The notes under the pieces were generated by a model that was given only the letters and a program-made list of their open reading frames with translations, made no database searches and had not been told where the DNA came from. From Novosphingopyxis iocasae (GTDB lineage Bacteria; Pseudomonadota; Alphaproteobacteria; Sphingomonadales; Sphingomonadaceae), in assembly GCF_014334095.1 (NCBI RefSeq), contig NZ_CP060495.1:2441001-2505000 (forward strand): a DNA stretch of 64,000 nt, in the 5' to 3' direction. A program made the position numbers and the translations under genes. Positions 17,098 through 25,539 of the stretch are shown here, piece after piece (positions within the stretch are counted from its first letter, which is position 1; the number at the start of each line of letters is the position of its first letter).

Positions 17098-17274
17098 CTA
17101 AAAAGTAATGGCGAGTATGATGAAAAGGACGCCGAGGGCGGCGATGACGAGACCGGCGGTGCGGACCACGCGGGGCGGGCTCTCACCCGCCTTGCGCTGG
17201 CTGTAATAGCCGGTGCCGATCAGGATCGCGCCGATCAGCAGCACCAGGCCGGGGATGAAGAACAGCCAGTTCAC
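17098..17274 (-). CDS. Small two-helix membrane protein (58 aa)
   Basis: A 58-residue frame starting with GTG (MNWLFFIPGLVLLIGAILIG...) and ending ...VLFIILAITF. Two hydrophobic helices (about 3-22 and 39-57) are joined by a polar, basic loop (GYYSQRKAGESPPRVVR). It is 24 bp upstream of nrdB and 25 bp downstream of another 58-residue two-helix protein, all on the same strand, which suggests one transcript. No function is recognised. A GAAGGG sequence lies upstream of the GTG. Support comes from its clean membrane-protein composition and tight spacing. Confidence 0.6.
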   Translation of the reverse strand: MNWLFFIPGLVLLIGAILIGTGYYSQRKAGESPPRVVRTAGLVIAALGVLFIILAITF

Positions 17275-17299
17275 AGGCTGGCCCTTCGCGCGGTGTGCG

Positions 17300-17476
17300 T
17301 CAGACGATATGATAGCGGAACAGCATGACGATGAGCGAGACCATCGCGCCGATCAGCAGCAGTCCCGACGTGGCGAACATGGCGGCGCGCTTCTGCCCAT
17401 CGTCCACATTGCGCGCGAAGGTGGATAGAGCGGCGGCGCCGATGAACACCGCGATGATCAGGATGATGAGCGTCAT
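17300..17476 (-). CDS. Small two-helix membrane protein (58 aa)
   Basis: A 58-residue frame starting ATG after AAGGGAGGG: MTLIILIIAVFIGAAALSTF... ...VSLIVMLFRYHIV. Two transmembrane helices flank a short charged loop (ARNVDDGQKRAAM). Same size and architecture as the next gene (17098-17274), although direct sequence similarity is weak. It resembles the small twin-transmembrane proteins common in sphingomonads, whose function is not known. Probably the first gene of a small transcript ending with nrdB. The upstream region, towards the divergent DUF2171 gene, should hold its promoter. Confidence 0.65.
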   Translation of the reverse strand: MTLIILIIAVFIGAAALSTFARNVDDGQKRAAMFATSGLLLIGAMVSLIVMLFRYHIV

Positions 17477-17654
17477 GACCCTCCCTTAGCACAATGCGGC
17501 TGTACGCGCGCTGACCTGCGGCGAACGACATGCGGACAGCGGTGGAAAGCGCGGAGGCCGCGGAACGATCGGGCGCCCCCGTGCATTGAACCTTTGAGAG
17601 ACCGGCGGAAAAGACCGGTATAAAATCAAGCAGTTCGCAGGAAGGAAGAGGTTT

Positions 17655-17879
17655 ATGTTCGATAAGTTTCGGATCAAGGAACATATGGAAGTGGTCGGCA
17701 AGAACGGCCAGCATGTCGGCACCGTCGACGAGAAGGAAGGCGATCGCATCAAGCTCACCAAGAGCGACAGTGACGACAACCGCCACCACTTCATCGACGA
17801 AGACATGGTCGACCGTGTGGAGGACAACCGTGTCTATCTGAAGGTTGATCAGCCGACCGCGGAAGACGTCAAAGTCTAA
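17655..17879 (+). CDS. DUF2171 domain protein
   Basis: A 74-residue acidic soluble protein matching the DUF2171 family: MEVVGKNGQHVGTVDEKEG, IKLTKSDSDDNRHHFIDEDM and VDRVEDNRVYLKVD. Such proteins have a PRC-barrel-like small beta fold and often appear in stress-response settings; biochemical function is unknown. A purine-rich GGAAGGAAGAGG precedes the ATG. It is a single gene between divergent small membrane genes, with a hairpin about 50 bp past its stop codon. Confidence 0.85.
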   Translation: MFDKFRIKEHMEVVGKNGQHVGTVDEKEGDRIKLTKSDSDDNRHHFIDEDMVDRVEDNRVYLKVDQPTAEDVKV

Positions 17880-17929
17880 GTGTACCGAACAAGAGTTTCG
17901 CGCCCGGGCGACCGGGCGTGCAAAAGCGG

Positions 17930-17956
17930 CCCCGGAAAGCCTCGCGCTTTTCGGGG
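17930..17956 (+). terminator. Hairpin downstream of DUF2171 gene
   Basis: CCCCGGAAAGC and GCTTTTCGGGG pair over 11 positions with one mismatch and a five-base loop. The following bases (TCGACCTTTG) are only weakly T-rich, so this may be a poor terminator or an mRNA-stabilising stem. It lies 50 bp past the DUF2171 stop and also beyond the stop of the convergent small gene. Confidence 0.35.
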
Positions 17957-17983
17957 TCGACCTTTGTGGGGAAGGCACGCGTC

Positions 17984-18208
17984 TCACAGGAACGCCGCGA
18001 TGGCCATTATGACGCCGGCCGCGATGTAGACCGGCACCATGCGGCGCAAAAAACGCCCTTGCGCGGACTCATATTCGACGGTGCCAGAACGGTATTGCGT
18101 AGGCTCGTCCTCACGAACGAACAGGCGCTGAGGCTCCGCCCGGATATAGAGGCCGACAGCGACAAAGGCGATACCGGCCGTCAGCAGGATCCAGTCCGAA
18201 AAGGTCAA
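17984..18208 (-). CDS. Small two-helix membrane protein (74 aa)
   Basis: A 74-residue frame with a TTG start preceded by GGGGGATAGGATA. Two hydrophobic helices (about 6-23, ILLTAGIAFVAVGLYI, and 57-74, VPVYIAAGVIMAIAAFL) flank a polar middle (RAEPQRLFVREDEPTQYRSG). No family is recognised. It lies 78 bp downstream of nrdA on the same strand and could be its distal co-transcribed gene. Convergent with the DUF2171 gene. Confidence 0.6.
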   Translation of the reverse strand: MTFSDWILLTAGIAFVAVGLYIRAEPQRLFVREDEPTQYRSGTVEYESAQGRFLRRMVPVYIAAGVIMAIAAFL

Positions 18209-18286
18209 TATCCTATCCCCCGTCGCCGGCTTGCCCGGACGTCCGTCTTAGATGCGTTCAGGACGACCGATCGACCCCGGCCGCCT

Positions 18287-20212
18287 TCACTGGCAGGCCA
18301 GGCATTCGTCGTAATCGGTGGTGCCGGCGGTGGTCATCAGCTCGACCTTCTTGGGATCGAGCGTGTTGTCCGCCTCCACGCCGCCGCGCACGTCCTCGGG
18401 CTCCTTGCTGCCCGCGAACCCGGCGCGCTGGACGCTCTTGGAACGCAGATAATAAAGCGACTTCACGCCCAGCTCCCACGCGCGGAAGTGGAGCATCAGC
18501 AGATCCCACTTTTCCACATCGGCCGGGATGAACAGGTTCAGCGACTGCGCCTGATCGATATAGGGCGCGCGGTCCGCAGCCAGTTCGAGGAGCCAGCGCT
18601 GGTCGATCTCGAAGCTGGTCTTGAAGCTGTCTTTCTCTTCCGGCGTCAGGAAGTCGAGATGTTGGACGCTGCCGCCCTTCTCCAGGATCGAGTTCCAGAC
18701 ATTGTTGCTGTCCTTGCTCTTCTCGCGCAGCAGCGCCTCGAGATGCGGGTTCTTCACGACGAAACTGCCCGACAGCGTTTTGTGCGTGTAGATATTGGCC
18801 GGGATCGGCTCGATGCAGGCGCTGGTGCCGCCGCAGATGATCGAGATCGACGCGGTCGGCGCGATGGCCATCTTGCAGCTGAAGCGCTCCATCACGCCCA
18901 TATCTTCGGCATCGGGGCACGGGCCGCGTTCCTTGGCCAGCATCATCGATGCGGTGTCCACCTGCGCGCGGACATGCTTGAAGATCTTGAGGTTCCAGCT
19001 CTTGGCGAGCGCGCTCTCGAAGCCAAGGCCGCGCGCCTGGAGGAAGCTGTGATAGCCCATCACGCCAAGGCCCACGGAACGCTCGCGCGCCGCGCTATAT
19101 TTGGCGCGCGCCATTTCGTCGGGCGCCCGCTCGATGAAATCGGTCAGGACATTGTCGAGGAAGCGCATCACGTCCTCGATGAACATCTTGTCCGTGCTCC
19201 ACTCATCCCATTTTTCGAGGTTGAGCGAGGACAGGCAGCAGACCGCGGTGCGATCGTTACCCAGATGGTCGGTGCCCGTGGGCAGCGTGATTTCGCTGCA
19301 CAGATTGGACGTGGAAACCTTCAGGCCCAGATCGCGATGATGCTTGGGCATGCTGTTGTTCACCGTGTCGGAGAACACGATATAGGGCTCACCCGTGGCT
19401 AGGCGGGTTTCGACCAGCTTCTGGAACAGCGCGCGTGCGTTCACTGTCGCCCGCACGCTGCCGTCCTTGGGCGATTTCAGATCGAAATCGTCGCCGGCGC
19501 GCACCGCCTCCATAAACTCGTCCGATATCAGCACGCCATGGTGCAGGTTCAGCGCCTTGCGGTTGAAGTCTCCGCTGGGTTTGCGAATTTCGAGGAATTC
19601 CTCGATTTCCGGGTGCGAGATGTCGAGATAGCAGGCGGCCGAACCGCGGCGCAGCGAGCCTTGCGAGATGGCGAGGGTGAGCGAATCCATCACCCGTACG
19701 AAGGGGATGATGCCGCTGGTCTTGCCGTTGAGGCCGACGGGCTCACCGATGCCGCGCACGCTGCCCCAATAGGTGCCGATGCCGCCGCCGCGGCTCGCCA
19801 GCCACACATTCTCGTTCCAGGTGTTGACGATGCCTTCCAGCGAATCGTCGACCGAGTTCAGGTAGCAGCTGATCGGAAGGCCCCGGCCGGTGCCGCCATT
19901 GGACAGCACGGGCGTTGCCGGCATGAACCAGAGCTTGGAAATGGCATCATAGAGACGCTGCGCATGCTCCTGATCGTCCGCATAAGCGGATGCGACGCGG
20001 GCGAAGAGATCCTGATAGCCCTCGTTCGGCAGCAGATAACGGTCTTCCAGCGTTTCCTTGCCGAAATCGGTGAGGAGCGCATCGCGGGAGGGATCGGTGA
20101 CGACATCGAACCGGCGCGCGTCGATCGACTTGCTGCCGCCCGCACCGGTCGTGGTGGTTTCGGCTTCCTGGTCCACCGTGGTCCGCTCTTCCATGACGCT
20201 CGCCTTGTTCAT
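18287..20212 (-). CDS. nrdA: Ribonucleoside-diphosphate reductase class I, alpha subunit
   Basis: The large catalytic subunit, 641 residues from the ATG beginning MNKASVMEE; a TTG further upstream would add 13 residues without family support. Active-site features: Cys in GLPISCYLNSVDD, the NxCxE loop in SNLCSEITLP, Cys in AVCCLSSLNL, and the C-terminal redox pair in ECLACQ. The first 40 residues are low-complexity, then the reductase barrel begins directly (RFDVVTDPS...). No N-terminal ATP-cone is visible, so dATP inhibition at an overall-activity site is probably missing. Partner nrdB lies at 16024-17073. Two putative NrdR boxes 148-195 bp upstream suggest NrdR repression. Confidence 0.95.
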   Translation of the reverse strand: MNKASVMEERTTVDQEAETTTTGAGGSKSIDARRFDVVTDPSRDALLTDFGKETLEDRYLLPNEGYQDLFARVASAYADDQEHAQRLYDAISKLWFMPATPVLSNGGTGRGLPISCYLNSVDDSLEGIVNTWNENVWLASRGGGIGTYWGSVRGIGEPVGLNGKTSGIIPFVRVMDSLTLAISQGSLRRGSAACYLDISHPEIEEFLEIRKPSGDFNRKALNLHHGVLISDEFMEAVRAGDDFDLKSPKDGSVRATVNARALFQKLVETRLATGEPYIVFSDTVNNSMPKHHRDLGLKVSTSNLCSEITLPTGTDHLGNDRTAVCCLSSLNLEKWDEWSTDKMFIEDVMRFLDNVLTDFIERAPDEMARAKYSAARERSVGLGVMGYHSFLQARGLGFESALAKSWNLKIFKHVRAQVDTASMMLAKERGPCPDAEDMGVMERFSCKMAIAPTASISIICGGTSACIEPIPANIYTHKTLSGSFVVKNPHLEALLREKSKDSNNVWNSILEKGGSVQHLDFLTPEEKDSFKTSFEIDQRWLLELAADRAPYIDQAQSLNLFIPADVEKWDLLMLHFRAWELGVKSLYYLRSKSVQRAGFAGSKEPEDVRGGVEADNTLDPKKVELMTTAGTTDYDECLACQ

Positions 20213-20627
20213 CGCTTCCGTTTCCCTGAAATCCAACGCCCCGCCCTCCAAAGTTATTCACAACTTGCTAACGGCAGGCCGGTCTAGGGTACGAATCGTT
20301 TATGCCGGAAAAGCAGTGCCTTCCGGTTGCAATTTCTACCATGGGTATCCTGGAGATACCCGCAAGATATGGTGTGGCTTGTGCCGCGTCGCTACATTTT
20401 GTGGTGTAAATTGCTAGCGCCTCTCGTGCAACGCCGAAAACAGCTTGCAATGTGAGCAGCCAGCTAAAAGCCGCGAAAAAGCTAACGATTTGTTGAGCAA
20501 AAATTTCTCTGCGCTGATGATGCGGGCGGATGGAAATCATTTCCAGAACAAATCCGTTCACTGCCAGCAGCGCTTGGCTGAACGAATGTCAAAAGCTTAT
20601 TTGCTCGGCGTCGGAGCTGCCGCGCCT
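20213..20627. other. Regulatory region upstream of nrdA
   Basis: About 415 bp without a convincing gene. It contains the palindrome GGGTATC ctgga GATACCC (20343-20361) abutting two candidate NrdR boxes. The remaining sequence is comparatively AT-rich and presumably holds the nrdA promoter. Nothing else was recognised. Confidence 0.5.
20360..20407 (-). promoter_or_regulatory. Pair of candidate NrdR boxes
   Basis: Read on the minus strand, 20360-20375 gives ACACCATATCTTGCGG and 20392-20407 gives ACACCACAAAATGTAG. Both left halves match the NrdR consensus acaCwAtATaTwGtgt well and the right halves are degenerate. Their spacing is 32 bp, three helical turns, which is the spacing typical of paired NrdR boxes. 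They lie upstream of nrdA in the expected place. Confidence 0.55.
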
Positions 20628-20795
20628 TCAGGTGTCGAAGTTCGGATAGCGGCGCGGTCCTAGTTCGCTCGGAACGAACGTGAGCTCGAACGAATCACTG
20701 ACGGGAATATCAGGATCGCCCCGGGTATCTCGAACCCATACCTTCGCCAGTGTGAAGGATCGCCTTTGGTATGGTTGTTCACGAAATGTCTTCAT
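20628..20795 (-). CDS. Small hypothetical protein (55 aa)
   Basis: A 55-residue frame from an ATG with GAGGAAA seven nt upstream: MKTFREQPYQRRSFTLAKVW ... and ending PRRYPNFDT. Soluble, basic at the N terminus, acidic in the middle; no motif or family recognised. The good ribosome binding site is the main support. It lies between the nrdA control region and the divergent ABC exporter. Confidence 0.45.
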   Translation of the reverse strand: MKTFREQPYQRRSFTLAKVWVRDTRGDPDIPVSDSFELTFVPSELGPRRYPNFDT

Positions 20796-21164
20796 TAGGT
20801 ATTTCCTCGCTCGACGCGCAGCCCTCACAGCGCAAACACAAGATGTTGTATGTTTGGAGACCAACCACCTACCAGATAGGCTTTGACCGGACGAAACTGC
20901 AAGAGGGTTAACCGGCTTTTCACTTCGCGCTCAGTGACTTCCGTGATCCGTTTGCCAACGGATGCCTTCGCGACTCGTGGAGTGAGGGTGGTTTTGGTTC
21001 AGGGAAAGGCCGGAACGAGGGGTGAAAAAATTTTTCCGCGGATGCACAAGCGGACGCACCGGTACACTCTGTCGTCATTGCTACCAGCGCTGACGCAGGG
21101 ATGTGAACGGGCGCCCAAGCGCCCATCCTTTCCCCCGGCGCCCCGGGCCCCTATATCGGCCCGC
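20796..21164. other. Upstream region of the ABC exporter
   Basis: About 370 bp between the small hypothetical gene and the ABC exporter. The exporter frame stays open back to 20883, but the encoded residues are basic and Pro-rich without family similarity, so this is more likely leader and promoter than coding. No other feature was recognised. Confidence 0.4.
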
Positions 21165-22976
21165 GTGCCACCCGAGGTTCATCATTCCGGCGCGGAGCCG
21201 GCCATCCTCCCCACGCTGAAGCGCTTCCTGCCTTATCTCTGGCCGAAGGATTCGCCGGGCCTTCGCGGGCGGCTGACGCTGTCCGGCCTGCTCGTGCTGC
21301 TTGCCAAGGGCGGGGCGCTGCTCGTCCCCTTCGCTTATAAGGCGGTGGTGGACCGGATGTCGGGCGATACGCCGGGCGCGCTGGCAATCATCCTCCTTCT
21401 GGTGGGCGCCTATATCCTAGCGCGCTTTGCCGGCGTGGCGTTCGATTCGCTGCGGCGCGTGGCGTTCGAGCGGGTGGGGCAAACGGCCACGCATCGCCTT
21501 GCCAGCCGCACCTTCGAACATCTCCACAAGCTCTCGCTGCGCTATCATCTCTCCCGCCGCACGGGCGAGGTGACCAAGGTGGTGGAGCGCGGCACCAAGA
21601 CCATCGACACGATGATCTATTTCCTGCTCTTCAACATCGCGCCCACGGTGGTCGAGCTCGTGGTGGTGCTGGTGGTGTTCTACATGAAGCTGGGGATCGG
21701 CTCGGTCCTCGCCACCGTCTTCATGGTGTGGCTCTACATCTTCTTCACCCGCAAGGTGACGGACTGGCGCAACCATCTGCGGCAGGAGATGAACGACCTC
21801 GATACCCGCGCGATCGGGCGCAGCGTGGATTCGCTCTTGAATTACGAGACGGTAAAATATTTCGGCGCCGAGGACCGTGAGACCGCGCGGTACAGCCATG
21901 CGGTGCAGACCTATGCGCGCGCGGCCGAAAAATCGGAAAATTCGCTCGGCTTCCTCAATATCGGCCAGGCCTTCATCACCAATGCGATGATGCTTGGCGC
22001 CATGCTCTACACGGTGTGGCTTTGGGACAGCGGCGATCTGACGGTGGGCGACCTTGTGCTGGTGAACGGCCTGCTGATGCAGCTTTTCCGTCCGCTCGAT
22101 CTGCTCGGCATGGTCTATCGCATGATCCGGCAGGGGTTGATCGATATGGCCGCGATGTTCGATTTGATGGATACCGAGCCGGAGATCGTCGATGCGCCGG
22201 GTGCGCTGCCGCTGGCGGTGGAGCATGGCCGCGTCGAATTTCAGGACGTGCGCTTTGCCTATCATGAGGATCGCACGATCCTGCACGGCATCAGCTTCGC
22301 CGTGCCCGCGGGCCACACGTTGGCGCTGGTGGGGCCGTCGGGCGCGGGCAAGTCCACCATCGGGCGGCTATTGTTCCGCTTTTACGATCCGCAAAGCGGG
22401 CGCATCCTGATCGACGGGCAGGACATCGCGCAGGTGCAGCAGGCGAGCTTGCGCGATCAGATCGGCATCGTGCCGCAGGACACCGTGCTGTTCAACGATA
22501 CGATCGGCTACAACATCGCCTATGGCAAACATGGCGCGACCGGGGACGAGGTGGAAGAGGCCGCGCGCGGCGCCGCCATCGACGGCTTCATCGCGCAGCT
22601 GCCGCAGGGTTACGATACGCAGGTCGGCGAGCGGGGCCTGAAGCTTTCGGGCGGGGAGAAGCAGCGCGTGGCAATTGCGCGAACGCTCCTCAAAAACCCG
22701 CCGATCCTGATCCTGGACGAAGCGACCAGCGCGCTCGATAGCCGGACAGAGGATGCGATCCAGGAGACGCTGGACCGGATCGCGCGGCGCCGCACCACGC
22801 TGATCGTGGCGCATCGCCTGTCGACCGTGACGCATGCAGATGAGATCATCGTGCTCGATCACGGCCGCATCGCGGAACGGGGCAACCATGCCGCGCTGTT
22901 GGCGCAGGACGGGCTCTATGCCGAAATGTGGCGGCGTCAGGCCGAGGAGCGCGAGACGCAGCAGGCGGCGGAGTAA
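21165..22976 (+). CDS. ABC exporter, Atm1/HMT1-like half-transporter
   Basis: A fused permease-ATPase of about 603 residues from a GTG start chosen because the preceding 94 in-frame codons lack family similarity; the exact start is uncertain. The N-terminal type-1 exporter domain has about six helices (from LTLSGLLVLLAKGGALLVPF to the helix before DLMDTEPEIV), including the Atm1-type segment LNYETVKYFGAEDRE. The C-terminal nucleotide-binding domain has Walker A GPSGAGKST, signature LSGGEKQRVAIAR, Walker B ILILDEATSALD and an H-loop in IVAHRLST. Bacterial Atm1 relatives export glutathione-metal or persulfide conjugates from the cytoplasm; that role is inferred. Followed by dcp after 146 bp. 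Confidence 0.88.
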   Translation: MPPEVHHSGAEPAILPTLKRFLPYLWPKDSPGLRGRLTLSGLLVLLAKGGALLVPFAYKAVVDRMSGDTPGALAIILLLVGAYILARFAGVAFDSLRRVAFERVGQTATHRLASRTFEHLHKLSLRYHLSRRTGEVTKVVERGTKTIDTMIYFLLFNIAPTVVELVVVLVVFYMKLGIGSVLATVFMVWLYIFFTRKVTDWRNHLRQEMNDLDTRAIGRSVDSLLNYETVKYFGAEDRETARYSHAVQTYARAAEKSENSLGFLNIGQAFITNAMMLGAMLYTVWLWDSGDLTVGDLVLVNGLLMQLFRPLDLLGMVYRMIRQGLIDMAAMFDLMDTEPEIVDAPGALPLAVEHGRVEFQDVRFAYHEDRTILHGISFAVPAGHTLALVGPSGAGKSTIGRLLFRFYDPQSGRILIDGQDIAQVQQASLRDQIGIVPQDTVLFNDTIGYNIAYGKHGATGDEVEEAARGAAIDGFIAQLPQGYDTQVGERGLKLSGGEKQRVAIARTLLKNPPILILDEATSALDSRTEDAIQETLDRIARRRTTLIVAHRLSTVTHADEIIVLDHGRIAERGNHAALLAQDGLYAEMWRRQAEERETQQAAE

Positions 22977-23122
22977 ATCTGCGGCGCGCCCCTTAGGTTT
23001 TTCCCGCGTCCGGCGCCTTCAGCCTGTAGTCAGCCGCGCGGTGCTACCCATATAGCTATCAGGCGGTCTGCGCGGCCGGTTCTCGGCTCTTCCGTGATCC
23101 GCCCAAGACAGAAAGGCCACCC

Positions 23123-25372
23123 ATGCTTTCCCGCAAATTTCTCTTCAAAACCCTCCTTGCCAGCTCGGGCCTCGCGCTCGCGGGCATTGCCATGCCGGCT
23201 ATGGCAGATGCGCCGCCGGCCAAGCCTGCCAAATCCGCGCCTGCAGCGGCGGCGAACCCCTTTGCCAAGCCCAGCCCGCTGCCCTTCCAGGCGCCCGATT
23301 TCAGCGCGATCAAAGACAGCGACTATGCGCCCGCCTTCCAAATGGGCATGGCGCAGCATCTGGCCGAAGTGAACCGGATCGCAAACAGCAAATCCGCGCC
23401 GACTTTCGACAACACCATCGTCGCTATGGAAAAGTCCGGCCGCCTGCTGGACCGCGTGAGCCAGGTGTTCTTCGCGGTCAGTCAGGCGAACAGCAATCCG
23501 GCGCTGCAGGCGGTAGAGACCGAGATCGCGCCGAAGCTCGCCGCGCATAGCGATGCGATCTATTTGAACAAGAAGCTGTTCGACCGGGTCGAGACGCTGT
23601 GGAACGCGCGCGATACGCTGGGCCTCGATCCCGAGCAGGCGCAGCTCCTGAAAGTCTATCATCAGAACTTCATCCAAGCCGGTGCGCAGCTAAACCCCGC
23701 GGATCAGGCCAAGCTGAAGGAGATCAACAAGGAGCTCTCCACGCTTTCCACCCAGTTTTCGCAGGATCTGCTCGCAGCCACCGCGGACGGCGCGCTGGTG
23801 GTCGATGACAAGGCGAAGCTGGCGGGGCTTAGCGATGCGGAGATCCAGAACGCCGCAGATGCCGCGGCGGAGCGCGGAATGCAGGGCAAATATCTGCTGG
23901 GCCTGCAGAACACGACGCAGCAACCGCTGCTGCAGGACCTCAACGACCGCGCCACGCGCGAGGCGTTGTTCAATGCCAGCTGGACCCGCGCCGAAAAGGG
24001 CGGAAAGAACGACACGCGCGCCAGCATCGCCACCATCGCCAAGCTGCGCGCGGACAAGGCCAAGCTGCTCGGTTATGATAGCTATTCGGCCTATGTGCTG
24101 AGCGACCAGATGGCCGAAACGCCCGAGGCGGTCGCCGATTTCATGGCCAAGCTGGTCCCCGCCACCGCCGCGCAGGAACGGCGCGAGGCTGCGGTGCTGC
24201 AGCAGCAGATCCAGGCCGACGGCGCCGATTTTCAGCTGAAGCCCTGGGATTGGGACAAATATTCCGAGGAAGTGCGCAAGGCCAAATATGATCTCGATGA
24301 GGCGCAGGTGAAGCCCTATTTCGAGATCAACAAGGTGCTGGAAGACGGCGTGTTCTACGCCGCGAACCAGCTTTACGGCCTGACCTTCAAGGAGCGTACC
24401 GATCTGCCGGTCTATCAGCCGGACGTGAAGGTCTACACCGTCTACGACAAGGACGGCTCCGAACTCGGCCTCATGTATTTCGATTACTGGAAGCGCGACA
24501 ACAAGGCGGGCGGCGCCTGGATGTCGAACTTCGTCGGCCAGTCCAAGCTGCTTGGCACGAAGCCGGTGATCTACAATGTCGCCAATTTCCAGAAGCCCGC
24601 GCCGGACGAGCCTGCGCTGATCAGCTTCGACGACGTCACCACCATGTTCCACGAATTCGGCCACGCGCTGCACGGCCTGTTCGCGGATCAGACCTATCCC
24701 ACGCTGTCGGGCACCAATGTGGCGCGCGATTTCGTGGAATTCCCGTCGCAGTTCAACGAGCATTGGGCGCTCGATCCGAAAGTGCTCTCGCATTATGCGG
24801 TGAACTACAAAACGGGTGAGGCGATGCCGCCCGAACTGGTCGCCAAGATCAAGAAAGCGGCGACGTTCAATCAGGGTTATTCGCTGGGCGAGGTGCTGGC
24901 CGCCGCGCAGCTCGATCTGAAATGGCATGCGCTTCCCGCCAGCGCGCCGAAGCAGAATGTCGACGCGTTCGAGGCGAAGACGCTGGCCGATATGGGACTG
25001 GATACGGCGGACGTGCCGCCGCGCTATCGCTCCAGCTATTTCCGCCACATCTGGGCGAACGGCTATGCCTCGGGCTATTACGCCTATCTCTGGACCGAGA
25101 TGCTCGACGACGACGCCTATAGCTGGTTCATGGACCATGGCGGGCTGACGGCGGAAAACGGCCAGCGCTTCCGCGACCTGATCCTGTCCAAGGGCCACAC
25201 CATGGATTATGGCCCCATGTTCCGCGCCTTCTACGGCAAGGATCCGGAGATCGGCCCGATGCTGGAATCGCGCGGTCTGACCACCGCCGCTATAGGTGAC
25301 GGCACCGCCCCGCCCACCGCGGACGGCCCGGCACAGGCACCGACGAGTGACGCGGGGCATACTGCGGGCTGA
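23123..25372 (+). CDS. M3-family metallopeptidase, Dcp-like, exported
   Basis: A 749-residue zinc peptidase of the M3 (thimet oligopeptidase/Dcp) family. Signal peptide: basic start, hydrophobic core LLASSGLALAGIAMPAMA, likely cleavage after AMA. The catalytic zinc motif HEFGH is in TTMFHEFGHALHGLF, with the downstream Glu region DFVEFPSQFNEHW and the family C-terminal blocks YFRHIWANGYASGYYAYLW and GKDPEIGPML. It most likely acts in the periplasm, trimming dipeptides from peptides. The C-terminal 30 residues are Pro/Ala/Thr-rich. Preceded by AGAAAGG seven nt before the ATG. A UUC-loop terminator follows 136 bp downstream. Confidence 0.93.
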   Translation: MLSRKFLFKTLLASSGLALAGIAMPAMADAPPAKPAKSAPAAAANPFAKPSPLPFQAPDFSAIKDSDYAPAFQMGMAQHLAEVNRIANSKSAPTFDNTIVAMEKSGRLLDRVSQVFFAVSQANSNPALQAVETEIAPKLAAHSDAIYLNKKLFDRVETLWNARDTLGLDPEQAQLLKVYHQNFIQAGAQLNPADQAKLKEINKELSTLSTQFSQDLLAATADGALVVDDKAKLAGLSDAEIQNAADAAAERGMQGKYLLGLQNTTQQPLLQDLNDRATREALFNASWTRAEKGGKNDTRASIATIAKLRADKAKLLGYDSYSAYVLSDQMAETPEAVADFMAKLVPATAAQERREAAVLQQQIQADGADFQLKPWDWDKYSEEVRKAKYDLDEAQVKPYFEINKVLEDGVFYAANQLYGLTFKERTDLPVYQPDVKVYTVYDKDGSELGLMYFDYWKRDNKAGGAWMSNFVGQSKLLGTKPVIYNVANFQKPAPDEPALISFDDVTTMFHEFGHALHGLFADQTYPTLSGTNVARDFVEFPSQFNEHWALDPKVLSHYAVNYKTGEAMPPELVAKIKKAATFNQGYSLGEVLAAAQLDLKWHALPASAPKQNVDAFEAKTLADMGLDTADVPPRYRSSYFRHIWANGYASGYYAYLWTEMLDDDAYSWFMDHGGLTAENGQRFRDLILSKGHTMDYGPMFRAFYGKDPEIGPMLESRGLTTAAIGDGTAPPTADGPAQAPTSDAGHTAG

Positions 25373-25384
25373 CGAGCGGCGCGT

Positions 25385-25479
25385 CGTCATTGCGAGAAGC
25401 CGCTAGGCGACGCGGCAATCCAGAGCGGATGCAGCACTGCAACGGCTCTGGATTGCTTCGCCTGCGGCTCGCAATGACG
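25385..25479. repeat. Intergenic palindromic repeat, copy 1
   Basis: Left arm CGTCATTGCGAGAAGCCGC and right arm GCGGCTCGCAATGACG are inverted, with inner arms GGCAATCCAGAGC and GCTCTGGATTGC. This is the widespread GTCATTGCGAG...CTCGCAATGAC intergenic palindrome. A second copy lies at 26358-26476, on the other side of the SDR gene. Confidence 0.8.
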
Positions 25480-25508
25480 ATTTGCTTCGGCGCGCATCGG
25501 CGCGTGGT

Positions 25509-25539
25509 CCCCCTGCTCCTTCGGAGCGGGGGGTTTTCT
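25509..25539 (+). terminator. Intrinsic terminator after the M3 peptidase gene
   Basis: CCCCC-T-GCTCC pairs with GGAGC-GGGGG around a TTC loop and is followed by TTTTCT. It reads in the direction of the M3 peptidase gene, and its T run overlaps the stop codon of the convergent SDR gene (25538-25540). Confidence 0.75.

Noticed and set aside
17918-19402. A 494-codon plus-strand frame opposite nrdA
   Set aside because: Antisense to the nrdA catalytic core; no family features.
20883-21164. 94 extra N-terminal residues of the ABC exporter
   Set aside because: Basic, Pro-rich and without family similarity; kept as an alternative only.
23690-25390. A 566-codon minus-strand frame opposite the M3 peptidase
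   Set aside because: Antisense shadow of a well-conserved zinc peptidase.
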